Part shown: positions 41,087 through 49,404 of the stretch, piece by piece
Layout of the letters: every line of letters begins with the position of its first letter
Numbering within the stretch: position 1 is the stretch's first letter
NCBI GenBank assembly: GCA_035457425.1
Contig: DATIBR010000089.1
Location: 1 to 58,534, forward strand
Reading direction: 5' to 3'
Source of the DNA: Terriglobales bacterium
Lineage (GTDB): Bacteria; Acidobacteriota; Terriglobia; Terriglobales; Acidobacteriaceae
DNA length: 58,534 nt
Made by a program: the position numbers and the translations under genes
Notes under the pieces: generated by a model
Told to the model about the DNA's origin: nothing
Databases searched by the model: none
What the model saw: the letters and a program-made list of their open reading frames with translations, nothing else

Positions 41087-41129
41087 CGCGGCGGCGGGAC
41101 GCCGCCGCCCCTGCCGGCGAGACGCCGGC
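41087..41129. repeat. Paired GC-rich palindromes
   Basis: Two hairpins in a row: GGCGGC-GGGAC-GCCGCC (about 41091-41107) and GCCGGC-GAGAC-GCCGGC (41113-41129). The second is identical to 21973-21989. It lies between the convergent sulfatase-like and zapA genes. Confidence 0.6.
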
Positions 41130-41133
41130 GCTC

Positions 41134-41460
41134 CTAGCTCACGGCGCGCCGCGATTCCTCGAGCGCCTCGTTCAGCATGTCGTGCAGCTGGTGGGCGCGC
41201 GCGTTGTAATCCCCGGCGATGGCCTCGTACTTCTTCTTCAGGATCTGGTACTCGTCGGCGATGTTCAGCGCGGCGAGCACGGCCAGCCGCACCGAGTCGA
41301 TGGTCGAGGTCTGCTCGGCCACCGAACGCATCTTCATGTCGACGTACTCCGCCAGCTTGAAGATGTATTCCGGGTCGGTACCACGGAGGTTGTAGGCTTG
41401 ATCGAAGATCTCGACGCGGACGCTATTGCCGTTCCCGTTTCCGTTCGGCTTCGTCGTCAC
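41134..41460 (-). CDS. zapA: Cell division protein ZapA
   Basis: 108 residues. VRVEIFDQAYNLRGTDPEYI and LAEYVDMKMRSVAEQT are the ZapA globular domain. DSVRLAVLAALNIADEYQIL and a C-terminal coiled coil follow. ZapA crosslinks FtsZ filaments at the division ring. GTG 41460 is favoured because AGGAGAG lies 4 nt upstream. Longer versions from 41487 or 41544 lack a ribosome site. It is the last gene of the block running from mtaB. Confidence 0.85.
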   Translation of the reverse strand: MTTKPNGNGNGNSVRVEIFDQAYNLRGTDPEYIFKLAEYVDMKMRSVAEQTSTIDSVRLAVLAALNIADEYQILKKKYEAIAGDYNARAHQLHDMLNEALEESRRAVS

Positions 41461-41629
41461 CGCTCTCTCCTGGGTTGGAGTCGGCATCGTGTTGTTTGTA
41501 TGTGTCGCGGGTTCGCCTGAGCCGATTATGTACCGGAAGTGCAATTAAGCAAAGGAAAACTTGCGGGCGGGGTTCGGAGGTTAGCGGGCAAAAACCGGAA
41601 GAAACCCGAAGTTAGCCGGTAAAGGCTGT

Positions 41630-41914
41630 TTACTCGGCGGTGAGCTGGTCGATCTGCCGGAGGAGCTTCTCGACGCGGCCGCGGACTTCCTCGCGGTCCT
41701 TGCGCAGGGCGATGAGCTCGGCGCGCATGGACTCGAACTCGTCGTCGCGCTGGCCGAACTGCTCGCGCAGGCGGCGGGCGTCGCGCTCGGCGGCCTGCTG
41801 CGCGGCGCGCGCCGCCTTCAGCATCTCCACCGTCTGGAAGACTTTCTGCTCCAGTGCCTGGAAATCGTCGGCGGTGAATTCGGCGTCGAGCTCGCGCTGG
41901 GCCTTCACGGTCAT
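41630..41914 (-). CDS. Coiled-coil protein, possibly ZapB-like
   Basis: 94 residues, almost entirely helical: DDFQALEQKVFQTVEMLK, then RDARRLREQFGQRDDEFESM and LRKDREEVRGRVEKLLRQID, with heptad leucines toward the end. The ATG at 41914 has GAGGAG about 8 nt upstream. Position next to zapA and after pheT fits a ZapB-like or similar division coiled coil, but sequence alone does not prove it. Confidence 0.65.
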   Translation of the reverse strand: MTVKAQRELDAEFTADDFQALEQKVFQTVEMLKAARAAQQAAERDARRLREQFGQRDDEFESMRAELIALRKDREEVRGRVEKLLRQIDQLTAE

Positions 41915-41995
41915 GCGGTGCGTTCTCCTCTTTTTGCGGTGGCGCGAGCGCAGTATAACGCAGGCGGTCAAGAAACTTTTGCACAACGCCGCGCG

Positions 41996-43138
41996 CTACG
42001 TCTCGCGGATCTCGCCCAGGCAGTCCTTCAGCCCGTCCCACGTCATCCAGAACTGCGCCATCTCCTCCGGCGTGCCGAAGGAGATGCGGCACCACTTCAA
42101 CATCGGCGGGAACGGCCGCCCGATGCGGATGCCCTGCGCGTGCATCGAGGCGCGCACCTCGCGCGCCACGCTGCCGCAGTAGATCATCGCGAAGTTCGCG
42201 TAGGTGGGGATGGCCTGGATGCGGCGCCGCTGGCACTCCGCCAGGAACGCGGCGCGGTCGCGGGCGTTGCGCTCGACCGCCGCCTGCATCTCCGCAGTCG
42301 CGCCGAGCGCGAGCGTGCCGCAGCGCGCCGCCACGCAGTTCACGTTGTCGTACAGTTCTTCGGTGTTCAGGCGCTTGAGCGTCTCTTCGCCGCTGACGGC
42401 ATACCCCAGCCGCAGCCCCGCCATCCCATAGACCTTCGAGAACGTGCGCGCGACGATCACGCGGTCGTCCGCGACCCACGGGTCGAGGTACGACGTGTAT
42501 CCCGGTGCGCCCACCGCGAAGTGGTGATACGCCTCGTCCATCAGGACGTAGGTGTTCGGAGGGACGCGCTTCAGGAAGTCGTCGAGTTCGGCGCGCGCGG
42601 TGAGCGACGCGGTCGGATTGTTCGGGTTGCAGATGTAGAACAGGCCCGGGCCGGCGCCCATCGCCTTCAACATGCCCATCAAGTCGTGCGAGTGATCGGG
42701 GCGCAGCGGGACGCGCACGATGTTCGCCTTCTCCGCCTCGGCGTAGTGCACGATGGCCTCGAACGTCGGCTCGGCCACCACCAGGCGCGCGGGCGCGGCG
42801 GCGAACTCGTCGGCCGCCATCTTCAGGATCTCGGTCGAGCCGCAGCCCACGTGCACCTGCGCCGGCTTCACCTTGTGCAGTTTCGCGATCGCGCCGATCA
42901 GCTCTTCGTAACGGAAGTCGGGATAGCGATTCGCGGTCTCCAGCGTCCCTGCCATCACGGCCTTCACGCTGGGCAGCGGCCCGTAGGGGTTCTCGTTGCC
43001 GTTCAGGAGGATCGGGCCCCCGGGCCGCGGAGCGCGCGGCGGCTCGCCACACTTTTGTGCAAGGGCGGGAAGCGGAAGCGTGGCGGCGGCAAGTCCGATG
43101 CCGCCGGTGCGAAGGAAAGAGCGACGCGATACGGCCAT
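41996..43138 (-). CDS. Tat-exported class I/II aminotransferase (HisC-like)
   Basis: 380 residues. The N-terminus MAVSRRSFLRTGGIGLAAAT has a twin-arginine signal, followed by a hydrophobic stretch ending ALPALAQ. The rest is a fold-type I PLP aminotransferase like histidinol-phosphate aminotransferase: LLNGNENPYGP, GCGSTEILKMA, ICNPNNPTASL, MDEAYHHF, and the PLP-lysine motif RTFSKVYGMAGLRLGY. Folding with PLP before export would explain use of Tat. Since substrates of HisC are cytosolic, the real substrate is probably different. No other his gene is near. Confidence 0.85.
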   Translation of the reverse strand: MAVSRRSFLRTGGIGLAAATLPLPALAQKCGEPPRAPRPGGPILLNGNENPYGPLPSVKAVMAGTLETANRYPDFRYEELIGAIAKLHKVKPAQVHVGCGSTEILKMAADEFAAAPARLVVAEPTFEAIVHYAEAEKANIVRVPLRPDHSHDLMGMLKAMGAGPGLFYICNPNNPTASLTARAELDDFLKRVPPNTYVLMDEAYHHFAVGAPGYTSYLDPWVADDRVIVARTFSKVYGMAGLRLGYAVSGEETLKRLNTEELYDNVNCVAARCGTLALGATAEMQAAVERNARDRAAFLAECQRRRIQAIPTYANFAMIYCGSVAREVRASMHAQGIRIGRPFPPMLKWCRISFGTPEEMAQFWMTWDGLKDCLGEIRET

Positions 43139-43180
43139 GATGTCCTCGCGACTATCCGGCGGATTGTAGTCCCGAACACC

Positions 43181-43314
43181 AAATGAAAACAGGAGGACGC
43201 AGGGTACGCCGAGGTCTTTTCCTTGTTTCCTGAAGGACGAACTTCACTGACACCGGACAGCCCGCGTTGAAAGAAAGAAATATCTGTCCTCCCCGTCCTC
43301 TGCGTCCTCCTGTT
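43181..43314. repeat. Inverted GGAGGACGC repeat region
   Basis: AACAGGAGGACGCAG (43188-43202) and CTGCGTCCTCCTGTT (43300-43314) are perfect 15-bp inverted repeats enclosing about 100 nt. The left edge shares 20 bases with 20428-20447. It separates the aminotransferase gene from pheT. Confidence 0.65.
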
Positions 43315-43325
43315 GTTCTTGGGTC

Positions 43326-45350
43326 TTAGGAGCGGAGGGAAGCGCCGAGGGATTGGAGCGCGCGGACGAGCTGCTGCGACCAGCCGGCGACCTCGTCGTC
43401 GCGCAGCGTGCGGTCCGCGGCCTGGAAGGTTGCGCGCAGCAGCAGGGAGTAGCTGCCGGCGCCGACGTTGCCGCCGCGGAAGATCTCGGCCGGCGCGAAG
43501 CCGCGCAGCTCGGCGATGCCCAGCGCCTCGACCGCCTGCCGGATGCGGTCGAAGGTGACCTCGTCGGGCATGAGGAGCGAGAAGTCGCGCTCGACCGCCG
43601 GGAACTTCGAGAGCGGCTGGTAGCGCGGCTCGCGCAGCGCGCGCTTGTAGAGGCGATCGAGGAAGACCTCGGCGACGTAGACCTCCTGCTTCAGCTTGCG
43701 CCGGGCGGCGACCGCAGGCTCGAGCTGGCCGAAGCGCGCGACCGTCTCGCCGTCCATCACGGCGCGCGCGGCGCGGCCCGGATGGTAGTAGTCGGAGACC
43801 AGCGCGTCGAAGTAGAGCGTCTTGTGCTCGAAGCTTTCGAGCAGCGTCTCGAGGTCGCCCTTGAGGTCGAAGAACGTGTAGGGCCGCGGCGTGTCGTGCA
43901 CCGAGCCGGGAGCGGCGGTGCCGGTGGCGCCCAGCGCGAGGGCGGGGGACTCGTGCACGCCGGCGCCGGCCTGCTCGAAGATGTGGCCGGCCTCGAACAG
44001 GCGGACGTCTTTCACGTCGCGGTTCAGGTTGTGCGCGAGCATGTCGAGCATGCCGGGGACGAGCGAGGTCCGCATGACGGAGAGCTCTTCGTTCAGCGGG
44101 TTCGCCAGCTCGATAGCCTGCGCGCCGGAGAACGCCTTCGCGTCGGCGTGCGAGATGAACGAGTACGAGATGGCCTCGTGGTAGCCGAGCGCCAGCAGCG
44201 CGCGCCGCGTCTTCTCTTCTTTTTCCGCCGCCGGCAGCTCGACCACCGAGCCGGAGAAGCCGGGCAGCGTGTTGGGGAAATTGTTGTAGCCGTAAATGCG
44301 CGCGAGCTCTTCGATCAGGTCGATCTCGCGCTCGACGTCGAGCCGCCAGGTGGGGACCTGCACGCTCCAGGGACCTTTGCCGGTGACGCGGAAGCCGAGC
44401 CGCTTCAGGATGCCGGTGATGCGAGCGGGCGCGATCTCCTGCCCGAGGTGGCGCTTCACTTCCGCCGGACGCAGCTTCAGTGTGGGCCGCTTCACCTGCC
44501 GCCCGACCGCGTCGATCTCGCCGCCCTCGAGCGCGCCCCCCGAGCCTTCCATGATGAGTTGCGCGACGCGCGCGGCCGCCAAGGAAGTTGCGCCGAAGTC
44601 GGCGCCGCGCTCGAAGCGATGCGAGGCGTCGGTGTGCATGCCGTGGCGCTTCGCCATCGCGCGCACCGTCGCCGGGTCGAACCACGCGGCTTCGATGAGC
44701 ACGTTCTTCGTATTCTCGGTGATCATGGTGTCGAAGCCGCCCATCACGCCGGCCAGCGCGACTGCCTTCTTCGCGTCGGCGATGACCAGGTCTTCGGCCG
44801 AAAGCGTGCGCTCCACTCCGTCGAGCGTCTTGAGCTTCTCGCCCGCGCGCGCGCGCCGCACGATGATCTTCCCGCCCTCGAGCGTGTCGACGTCGAAGGC
44901 GTGCGTCGGGTGGCCCATCTCGATCAGGTTGTAGTTGGTGGCGTCGGCAGCGGAGTTGATGGGCCGCGCGTCGTTCAATTGCAGGCGCTCGGCGATGCGC
45001 TTCGGCGACGGCCCGATCTTCACGCCGCGGATGATGCGCGAGGTGTAGCGCGCGCAACCCTGCTTGTCGTGGATCTCGATCTTGAAATCGGCCTTGCCGG
45101 CGCCCTTCGGCAGCTTCGCGACAATCGGCTTGAGCGGCTTGTCGTAGATGGCGGCGGCCTCGCGCGCCACGCCGTAGTGGTTCATCGCGTCCGGGCGGTT
45201 GGTGGTGATCTCCATCGCGAACACGGTCTCGCCGCCGGACTTCTCGATGGCTTCGACCGAGATGCCGGCCATCGTGAGGTCGCGCGCGAGCGTCTCCGCG
45301 TCGGCCTTGAGGTCGACGTACTCGCGCAGCCATGTGGGGACGATCTTCAT
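43326..45350 (-). CDS. pheT: Phenylalanyl-tRNA synthetase beta subunit, short form
   Basis: 674 residues from the ATG at 45350 (MKIVPTWLREYVDL). It moves from the N-terminal strand region straight to the B3/B4-like region (MEITTNRPDAMNHYG) without the EMAP-II/OB tRNA-binding insertion (about 110 residues) that bacterial PheT usually has. This accounts for the shortfall from about 795. B5 (LKLRPAEVKRHLG), the catalytic-like core and the C-terminal ferredoxin-fold anticodon domain (PLSKFPAVERDFSLL) are present. It pairs with PheS to charge tRNA-Phe and edit Tyr. Confidence 0.92.
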   Translation of the reverse strand: MKIVPTWLREYVDLKADAETLARDLTMAGISVEAIEKSGGETVFAMEITTNRPDAMNHYGVAREAAAIYDKPLKPIVAKLPKGAGKADFKIEIHDKQGCARYTSRIIRGVKIGPSPKRIAERLQLNDARPINSAADATNYNLIEMGHPTHAFDVDTLEGGKIIVRRARAGEKLKTLDGVERTLSAEDLVIADAKKAVALAGVMGGFDTMITENTKNVLIEAAWFDPATVRAMAKRHGMHTDASHRFERGADFGATSLAAARVAQLIMEGSGGALEGGEIDAVGRQVKRPTLKLRPAEVKRHLGQEIAPARITGILKRLGFRVTGKGPWSVQVPTWRLDVEREIDLIEELARIYGYNNFPNTLPGFSGSVVELPAAEKEEKTRRALLALGYHEAISYSFISHADAKAFSGAQAIELANPLNEELSVMRTSLVPGMLDMLAHNLNRDVKDVRLFEAGHIFEQAGAGVHESPALALGATGTAAPGSVHDTPRPYTFFDLKGDLETLLESFEHKTLYFDALVSDYYHPGRAARAVMDGETVARFGQLEPAVAARRKLKQEVYVAEVFLDRLYKRALREPRYQPLSKFPAVERDFSLLMPDEVTFDRIRQAVEALGIAELRGFAPAEIFRGGNVGAGSYSLLLRATFQAADRTLRDDEVAGWSQQLVRALQSLGASLRS

Positions 45351-45443
45351 CTTCGCAAGTTCAAAATCCAACGCGGAGGCGCGGAGGCCGCCGAGTCGAA
45401 CATCAAAAAGACCTCGGCGCTCTCTGCGCCTCGGCGTTCGGTG

Positions 45444-46547
45444 TTACGCGAACTGCTCCAAAAACCTGACGTCGCCCGAATACAGCAACTGGATGTCGTC
45501 GATGCCGTACATCGCCATCGCGATCCGCTCCACGCCCATGCCGAAGGCGAAGCCCGACACCTTCGCCGGGTCGTAACCGTTCTGCTTCACGAACTGAAAG
45601 ACGTTGGGGTCGACCATGCCCGAGCCGAGCAGCTCGATCCAGCCGCTCATCTTGCACAGCCGGCAGCCCTTGCCGTGGCACTTGAAGCAGGTCACGGCGA
45701 CGTCGGCGCTCGGCTCGGTGAAGGGGAAGAACGACGGGAAGAAGCGCGTCTTCACATCCGACCCGAACAGCTCCTTCATGGCGTGGTCGAGCGTGCCCTT
45801 CAGGTCCGAGAACGTGATGTTGCGGTCGACCACCAGGCCTTCGACCTGGTGGAAGACGGGCGAGTGCGTCGCGTCGGGCGTGTCGTGCCGGTAGACCTTG
45901 CCGGGGATGACGATGCGCACCGGCGGCGGCTGCCGCTCCATGGTGTGGATCTGCACCGGCGAGGTGTGCGTGCGCAGCAGCAGGCGCTCGCGCTGCGGCT
46001 TGCGTTCCTGCCCGGCGACGAACAGCGTGTCCTGCGTGTCGCGCGCCGGATGGTTGGGCGGGAAGTTCAGCGCCTCGAAGTTGTAGTAGTCGGTCTCGAT
46101 CTCCGGGCCTTCGCCGACCGAGTAGCCCATGCGCTGGAAGACCGCGACGATGTGGTTCATCGTGCGGATGACGGGATGCTCGACCCCGAGCGGCCGCCGG
46201 ATGCCGGGGAGGGTGACGTCGAGCTTCTCGGCGGCGAGGCGCGCGGAGGAGGTGGCGCCGGAGGCGCGGTCCTTCGCGCCCTCGACCACCTCTTCTACCT
46301 TCTTGTTGAGTTCGTTGACGCGCTGTCCGACGTCGCGCTTCGACGGTCCGGGCGCGGCCTTCAACCACGCCTCATTGACCTGCGTGAGGATGCCGTTCTT
46401 GCGCGCCATCCAGCGGTCGCGGAATACGCGCCAGTCGTTCTCGCTCGCGATCGCGGCGGCTTCGGAGTCGAGCGCGGCCAACAGGTCGCGCACCGCGGCG
46501 TCGAGCGACGCCGGCGAATAGTCTCCGAGTTTGGGGACCTCGTACAT
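45444..46547 (-). CDS. pheS: Phenylalanyl-tRNA synthetase alpha subunit
   Basis: 367 residues. Helical N-terminal domain, then the class II core: HPVIRTMNHIVAVFQRMGY (motif 1 region), FRLRTHTSPVQ-type motif 2 (LLLRTHTSPVQIHTM), VFHQVEGLVVD, and motif 3 GFAFGMGVERIAMAMYGI. The C-terminus ends near LEQFA. ATG 46547 (MYEVPKLGDYS) is preferred. An ATG 21 nt upstream lies inside a dispersed palindromic element and would add only repeat-encoded residues. Confidence 0.93.
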   Translation of the reverse strand: MYEVPKLGDYSPASLDAAVRDLLAALDSEAAAIASENDWRVFRDRWMARKNGILTQVNEAWLKAAPGPSKRDVGQRVNELNKKVEEVVEGAKDRASGATSSARLAAEKLDVTLPGIRRPLGVEHPVIRTMNHIVAVFQRMGYSVGEGPEIETDYYNFEALNFPPNHPARDTQDTLFVAGQERKPQRERLLLRTHTSPVQIHTMERQPPPVRIVIPGKVYRHDTPDATHSPVFHQVEGLVVDRNITFSDLKGTLDHAMKELFGSDVKTRFFPSFFPFTEPSADVAVTCFKCHGKGCRLCKMSGWIELLGSGMVDPNVFQFVKQNGYDPAKVSGFAFGMGVERIAMAMYGIDDIQLLYSGDVRFLEQFA

Positions 46548-46561
46548 GAAAGGCTCTGGAA

Positions 46562-46638
46562 TTGTCATTCCGAGCGTAGCGAGGAATCCGCTTTTTCAAA
46601 AGCAGATTCCTCGGCCGCCTGAAGGCGGCCTCGGAATG
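46562..46638. repeat. CATTCCGAGC-type dispersed palindrome
   Basis: GTCATTCCGAGCGTAGCGAG opens the element, and its near-complement, ending CTCGGAATGAC, closes it about 70 nt later. The middle adds hairpins (GGCCGCC-TGAA-GGCGGCC, and TTTTTCAAAAG). Elements with this sequence are scattered through many environmental bacterial genomes. It lies between rplT and pheS. Confidence 0.65.
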
Positions 46639-46648
46639 ACAATCCTAA

Positions 46649-46681
46649 GACTGACGACTGAAGACCGAAGACTGACGGCTG
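46649..46681. repeat. GAC(T/C)GA(A/C) heptamer array after rplT
   Basis: Four degenerate heptamers in perfect register, GACTGAC, GACTGAA, GACCGAA, GACTGAC, followed by GGCTGG, end at the rplT stop. Same class as the arrays at 14933, 15295, 47138 and 54797. Confidence 0.6.
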
Positions 46682-46684
46682 GTG

Positions 46685-47053
46685 CTACGCCGACTTGCTG
46701 GCCAGCGCGGCCTTGGACTGCTCGGCCAGGCCGGCAAAACCGGTCGGGTCGTGGACCGCGATGTCGGCCAGGATCTTGCGATCGAGCTCGACGCCGGACT
46801 TCTTCAGCCCGCTGATGAACTGGCTGTAGTTCATGCCGTTCTGCTTGGCGGCGGCGCCGATGCGCACGATCCACAGCGAGCGGAACTGGCGCTTCTTCTG
46901 CCGGCGGCCGGCGTAGGCGAACTTCAGGCCGCGCTCCACCGACTCCTTTGCCGAGCGGTAGAGCTTGGATTTAGTGAGGAAATATCCGGAGGCGCGCTCC
47001 AGGATCTTCTTGCGCTTCTGGCGGCGCTTGGTACCACGTTTGACGCGAGGCAT
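46685..47053 (-). CDS. rplT: Ribosomal protein L20
   Basis: 122 residues: [19 protein letters not shown] start, [37 protein letters not shown] and the terminal DPTGFAGL region are standard L20. It is an early-binding large-subunit protein and, in many bacteria, the translational repressor of its own operon. It sits in the normal infC-rpmI-rplT order, with pheS next. Confidence 0.97.
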   Translation of the reverse strand: MPRVKRGTKRRQKRKKILERASGYFLTKSKLYRSAKESVERGLKFAYAGRRQKKRQFRSLWIVRIGAAAKQNGMNYSQFISGLKKSGVELDRKILADIAVHDPTGFAGLAEQSKAALASKSA

Positions 47054-47137
47054 TGCTTTCTCCTTTTACGTTCGTTACGCGGCTGGAGGCAGGAGGTTCG
47101 CAGGGAACTTCGTGGCCTCTTCACTCGCTGAGCGATG

Positions 47138-47165
47138 AGCTAACAGCTAATCGCTGATTGCTGCC
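47138..47165. repeat. AGCTAA(C/T) heptamer array between rplT and rpmI
   Basis: AGCTAAC, AGCTAAT, CGCTGAT, TGCTGCC in register (47138-47165), ending at the rpmI stop codon, with a related GAGCGAT upstream. A further member of the degenerate 7-bp repeat class. Confidence 0.5.
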
Positions 47166-47166
47166 T

Positions 47167-47361
47167 TTAGTACGGGATCATGCGCTTGATCTTCGGCTGG
47201 TCGGCCTTGGAGACCATGGTCGGCATGTCGAGCTGGCGCTTCCGCTTGCGATTCTTGGAAGTCAGGATGTGACGGGTGAACGCACTGGCGCGCTTGACGC
47301 GTCCGGTCCCGGTCTTCTTGAAGCGCTTCTTGGCGCCGGAATGGGTCTTGAGTTTCGGCAT
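47167..47361 (-). CDS. rpmI: Ribosomal protein L35
   Basis: 64 residues: [20 protein letters not shown], then [20 protein letters not shown] and RMIPY, the standard L35 sequence and length. Encoded 17 nt after infC and presumably co-transcribed with it. Confidence 0.97.
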   Translation of the reverse strand: MPKLKTHSGAKKRFKKTGTGRVKRASAFTRHILTSKNRKRKRQLDMPTMVSKADQPKIKRMIPY

Positions 47362-47378
47362 TGCAAAACCTTTCGTCT

Positions 47379-47894
47379 TTATTTTCTTGGCGGCGCGAGG
47401 ATGGCGTGCAGCGTGTTGCCTTCCATGCGGGGCATGAACTCCACGATGCCCTTGCCCTCGATCTCCTTCATCAGGCGGTCGAGGATCTTGCGGCCCAGTT
47501 CGCGGTGCGACATCTCGCGGCCGCGGTAGAAGATGGTGGCCTTCACCTTGTCTCCTTCGCCCAGGAAGCGCAGCACGGGGTTCTTCGTGGTCTGGTACTC
47601 GTGCTCGTCCACGTTGATGCGGAATTTCACTTCCTTGAGGGTGATGGTCTTCTGGTGCTTCTTGGCCGCCTTTTCCTTCTTGTCCATCTCGTAGAGGTAC
47701 TTGCCGAAGTCCATGATCTTGCAGACGGGCGGCTGCGCCGTCGGCGAGACTTCCACGAGGTCGAGGTTCTTTTCGCGAGCGATCTTCAGCGCTTCGAAGG
47801 GCTGCAGGATGCCCAACTGCTCGCCTTCCGGGCCGATCACGCGCAACTCGCGCGCGCGAATACGCTCATTCGTGCGGATAAACTTCTTATCGAT
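47379..47894 (-). CDS. infC: Translation initiation factor IF-3, ATC start codon
   Basis: 171 residues when read from ATC at 47894. The conserved N-terminus [20 protein letters not shown] lies upstream of every ATG, GTG or TTG. A strong GGAGG (47901-47905) sits 6 nt before ATC GAT AAG AAG, and an in-frame stop lies at 47915-47913. infC of many bacteria uses AUU, AUC or AUA so that IF-3 can reject its own start codon and hold its level constant. The rest, [19 protein letters not shown] and [11 protein letters not shown], is standard. A TTG start at 47846 would delete conserved residues. Confidence 0.93.
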   Translation of the reverse strand: MDKKFIRTNERIRARELRVIGPEGEQLGILQPFEALKIAREKNLDLVEVSPTAQPPVCKIMDFGKYLYEMDKKEKAAKKHQKTITLKEVKFRINVDEHEYQTTKNPVLRFLGEGDKVKATIFYRGREMSHRELGRKILDRLMKEIEGKGIVEFMPRMEGNTLHAILAPPRK

Positions 47895-47949
47895 GCGACG
47901 CCTCCAGCTTTCCTAAGCAGGGGATGGAACAGGGCGGAAAACCCAATGA

Positions 47950-49293
47950 TTATAGCATCCGGCCGCGCAGGCCGTCATCGCTCAGGCCTGCCACGCGGAC
48001 GCGCAGCCACTGGTTGGGCGCGTGCGCGCCGGCAAGCTCCAGCTTGAGGTAGTTGTCGGTCAGCGCCTCGGTCCAGCCGTCGCCGGCGCGCGAGAGCGTG
48101 ATGGCTTCCAGTTCGCGCCCGACGAACGCTTGGCGGAATCCGTGGTTCTTCTCCGCCGCCAGCTCGCGCAGCACGCGGTTGCGCTCGCGCCTGACGCGCT
48201 CCGGGACCTGGCCCGGCATATCCGCTGCCGGCGTTCCGGGGCGGGCGGAGTAGGTGAAGACGTGCAGGTAGGTGAAGGGAAGCGCGGCGAGGAAGGCGCG
48301 GTTCTCTTCGAACAGCTCGTCGGTCTCGCCCGGGAATCCGACCATGACGTCGGCGCCGATGGCGGCCTCGGGCATCGCGGCGCGCGCCTTCCCGATGCGC
48401 TCGGCGTAGTGCCACGGCCGATACTTGCGGTGCATCGCGCGCAGGATGCGGTCGGAGCCCGACTGCAGCGGCGCGTGCACGTGCTTGGCGATGCGCGGCG
48501 ACGAGGCGACGAGCGCGATCAGCTCGTCGGACCAGTCCATCGGCTCGATGGAGCTGAGCCGCAGCTTCTCCAGGGGCGTCTCGCCGAGGATGGCGCGGAC
48601 GAGGTCTTCGAAATCCTCGGTCCGCTCGAAGTCGTTGCCCCACCTGCCGAGGTTGATGCCGGAGAGCACGACCTCGCGGTAGCCCAGGGCGACCAGCGCG
48701 TTGACCTCGCGCAGCACGCGCGCGCGCGGGAGCGAGCGGCTCTGCCCGCGGACGAACGGGATCACGCAGAACGAGCAGCGGTTGTCGCAGCCATCCTGGA
48801 CCTTCAGGTTCGGGCGGGTACGCTCGGCGTGCGTCTCGGCCTCGAAGACCGGGGCGGCCAGCAGCTCGGTGTGGGCGAAGATGTCGGAGACGAAAATGTT
48901 CGGTAGCGACGGCCTTCCGGCCGTCTCCGCCAGCGACCGCAGCGGCACAAAGCCAGGGGGCGCCACGAGCTCGGCGAGCTGGTGCTTGTGCGAGTTCCCG
49001 ACCACCTGGGAGACGCCGGGCAGCGCGGCCAGCTCTTCCGGCGCGCGCTGGGCGTAGCAGCCGGTGACAACGATCTTCGCGCCCGGGTTCTCCCGGTGCA
49101 CCCGCCGGATGGCGGCCCGGGCATCCTTGTCGGCGGAATCGGTCACCGTGCAGGTGTTGAGCACCACCAGGTCGGCCTGGGCGGCGGTTTGGGCCGCTCG
49201 AAAGCCCTGCGACGCGAATTGGCGCTCCAATTCGGCGCCATCCGCCTGGGTGGCCCGGCATCCGAAGTTCTGCACGAAGTAGCGGCTCGCCAT
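47950..49293 (-). CDS. mtaB: tRNA t6A37 methylthiotransferase MtaB
   Basis: 447 residues. The N-terminal UPF0004 domain holds three Fe-S cysteines (NFGCRAT, LNTCTVT, VTGCYAQ). The radical SAM domain has GCDNRCSFCVIPFVRG, and a C-terminal TRAM domain follows. The QNFGCRATQADGAE start and the ELERQF segment fit MtaB rather than MiaB. It adds a methylthio group to t6A at tRNA position 37. Between the first two domains lies LAETAGRPSLP, encoded by a small palindrome. A TATAAT ends 9 nt before the ATG, giving a very short leader. Confidence 0.9.
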   Translation of the reverse strand: MASRYFVQNFGCRATQADGAELERQFASQGFRAAQTAAQADLVVLNTCTVTDSADKDARAAIRRVHRENPGAKIVVTGCYAQRAPEELAALPGVSQVVGNSHKHQLAELVAPPGFVPLRSLAETAGRPSLPNIFVSDIFAHTELLAAPVFEAETHAERTRPNLKVQDGCDNRCSFCVIPFVRGQSRSLPRARVLREVNALVALGYREVVLSGINLGRWGNDFERTEDFEDLVRAILGETPLEKLRLSSIEPMDWSDELIALVASSPRIAKHVHAPLQSGSDRILRAMHRKYRPWHYAERIGKARAAMPEAAIGADVMVGFPGETDELFEENRAFLAALPFTYLHVFTYSARPGTPAADMPGQVPERVRRERNRVLRELAAEKNHGFRQAFVGRELEAITLSRAGDGWTEALTDNYLKLELAGAHAPNQWLRVRVAGLSDDGLRGRML

Positions 49294-49404
49294 ATTCGGA
49301 GTATTATAGACAGCAATCGATTCGCTCTTTTCCCTGCAACCGGAGTAGCTGAAGGTTGCATCACAACCGTCTCGTAAGCCTTAACCCCTGGGAGCTTACC
49401 GCCT

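Noticed and set aside
41526-43052. A 508-codon frame overlapping the aminotransferase on the same strand
   Set aside because: It is a frame-shifted reading of the aminotransferase and coiled-coil genes, arginine-rich and without domains.
43353-46622. A 1089-codon open frame antisense to pheS and pheT
   Set aside because: High G+C at third positions keeps the opposite strand open. The translation is Arg/Val/Leu/Asp-rich with no recognisable domain, while the minus strand encodes intact PheS and PheT.
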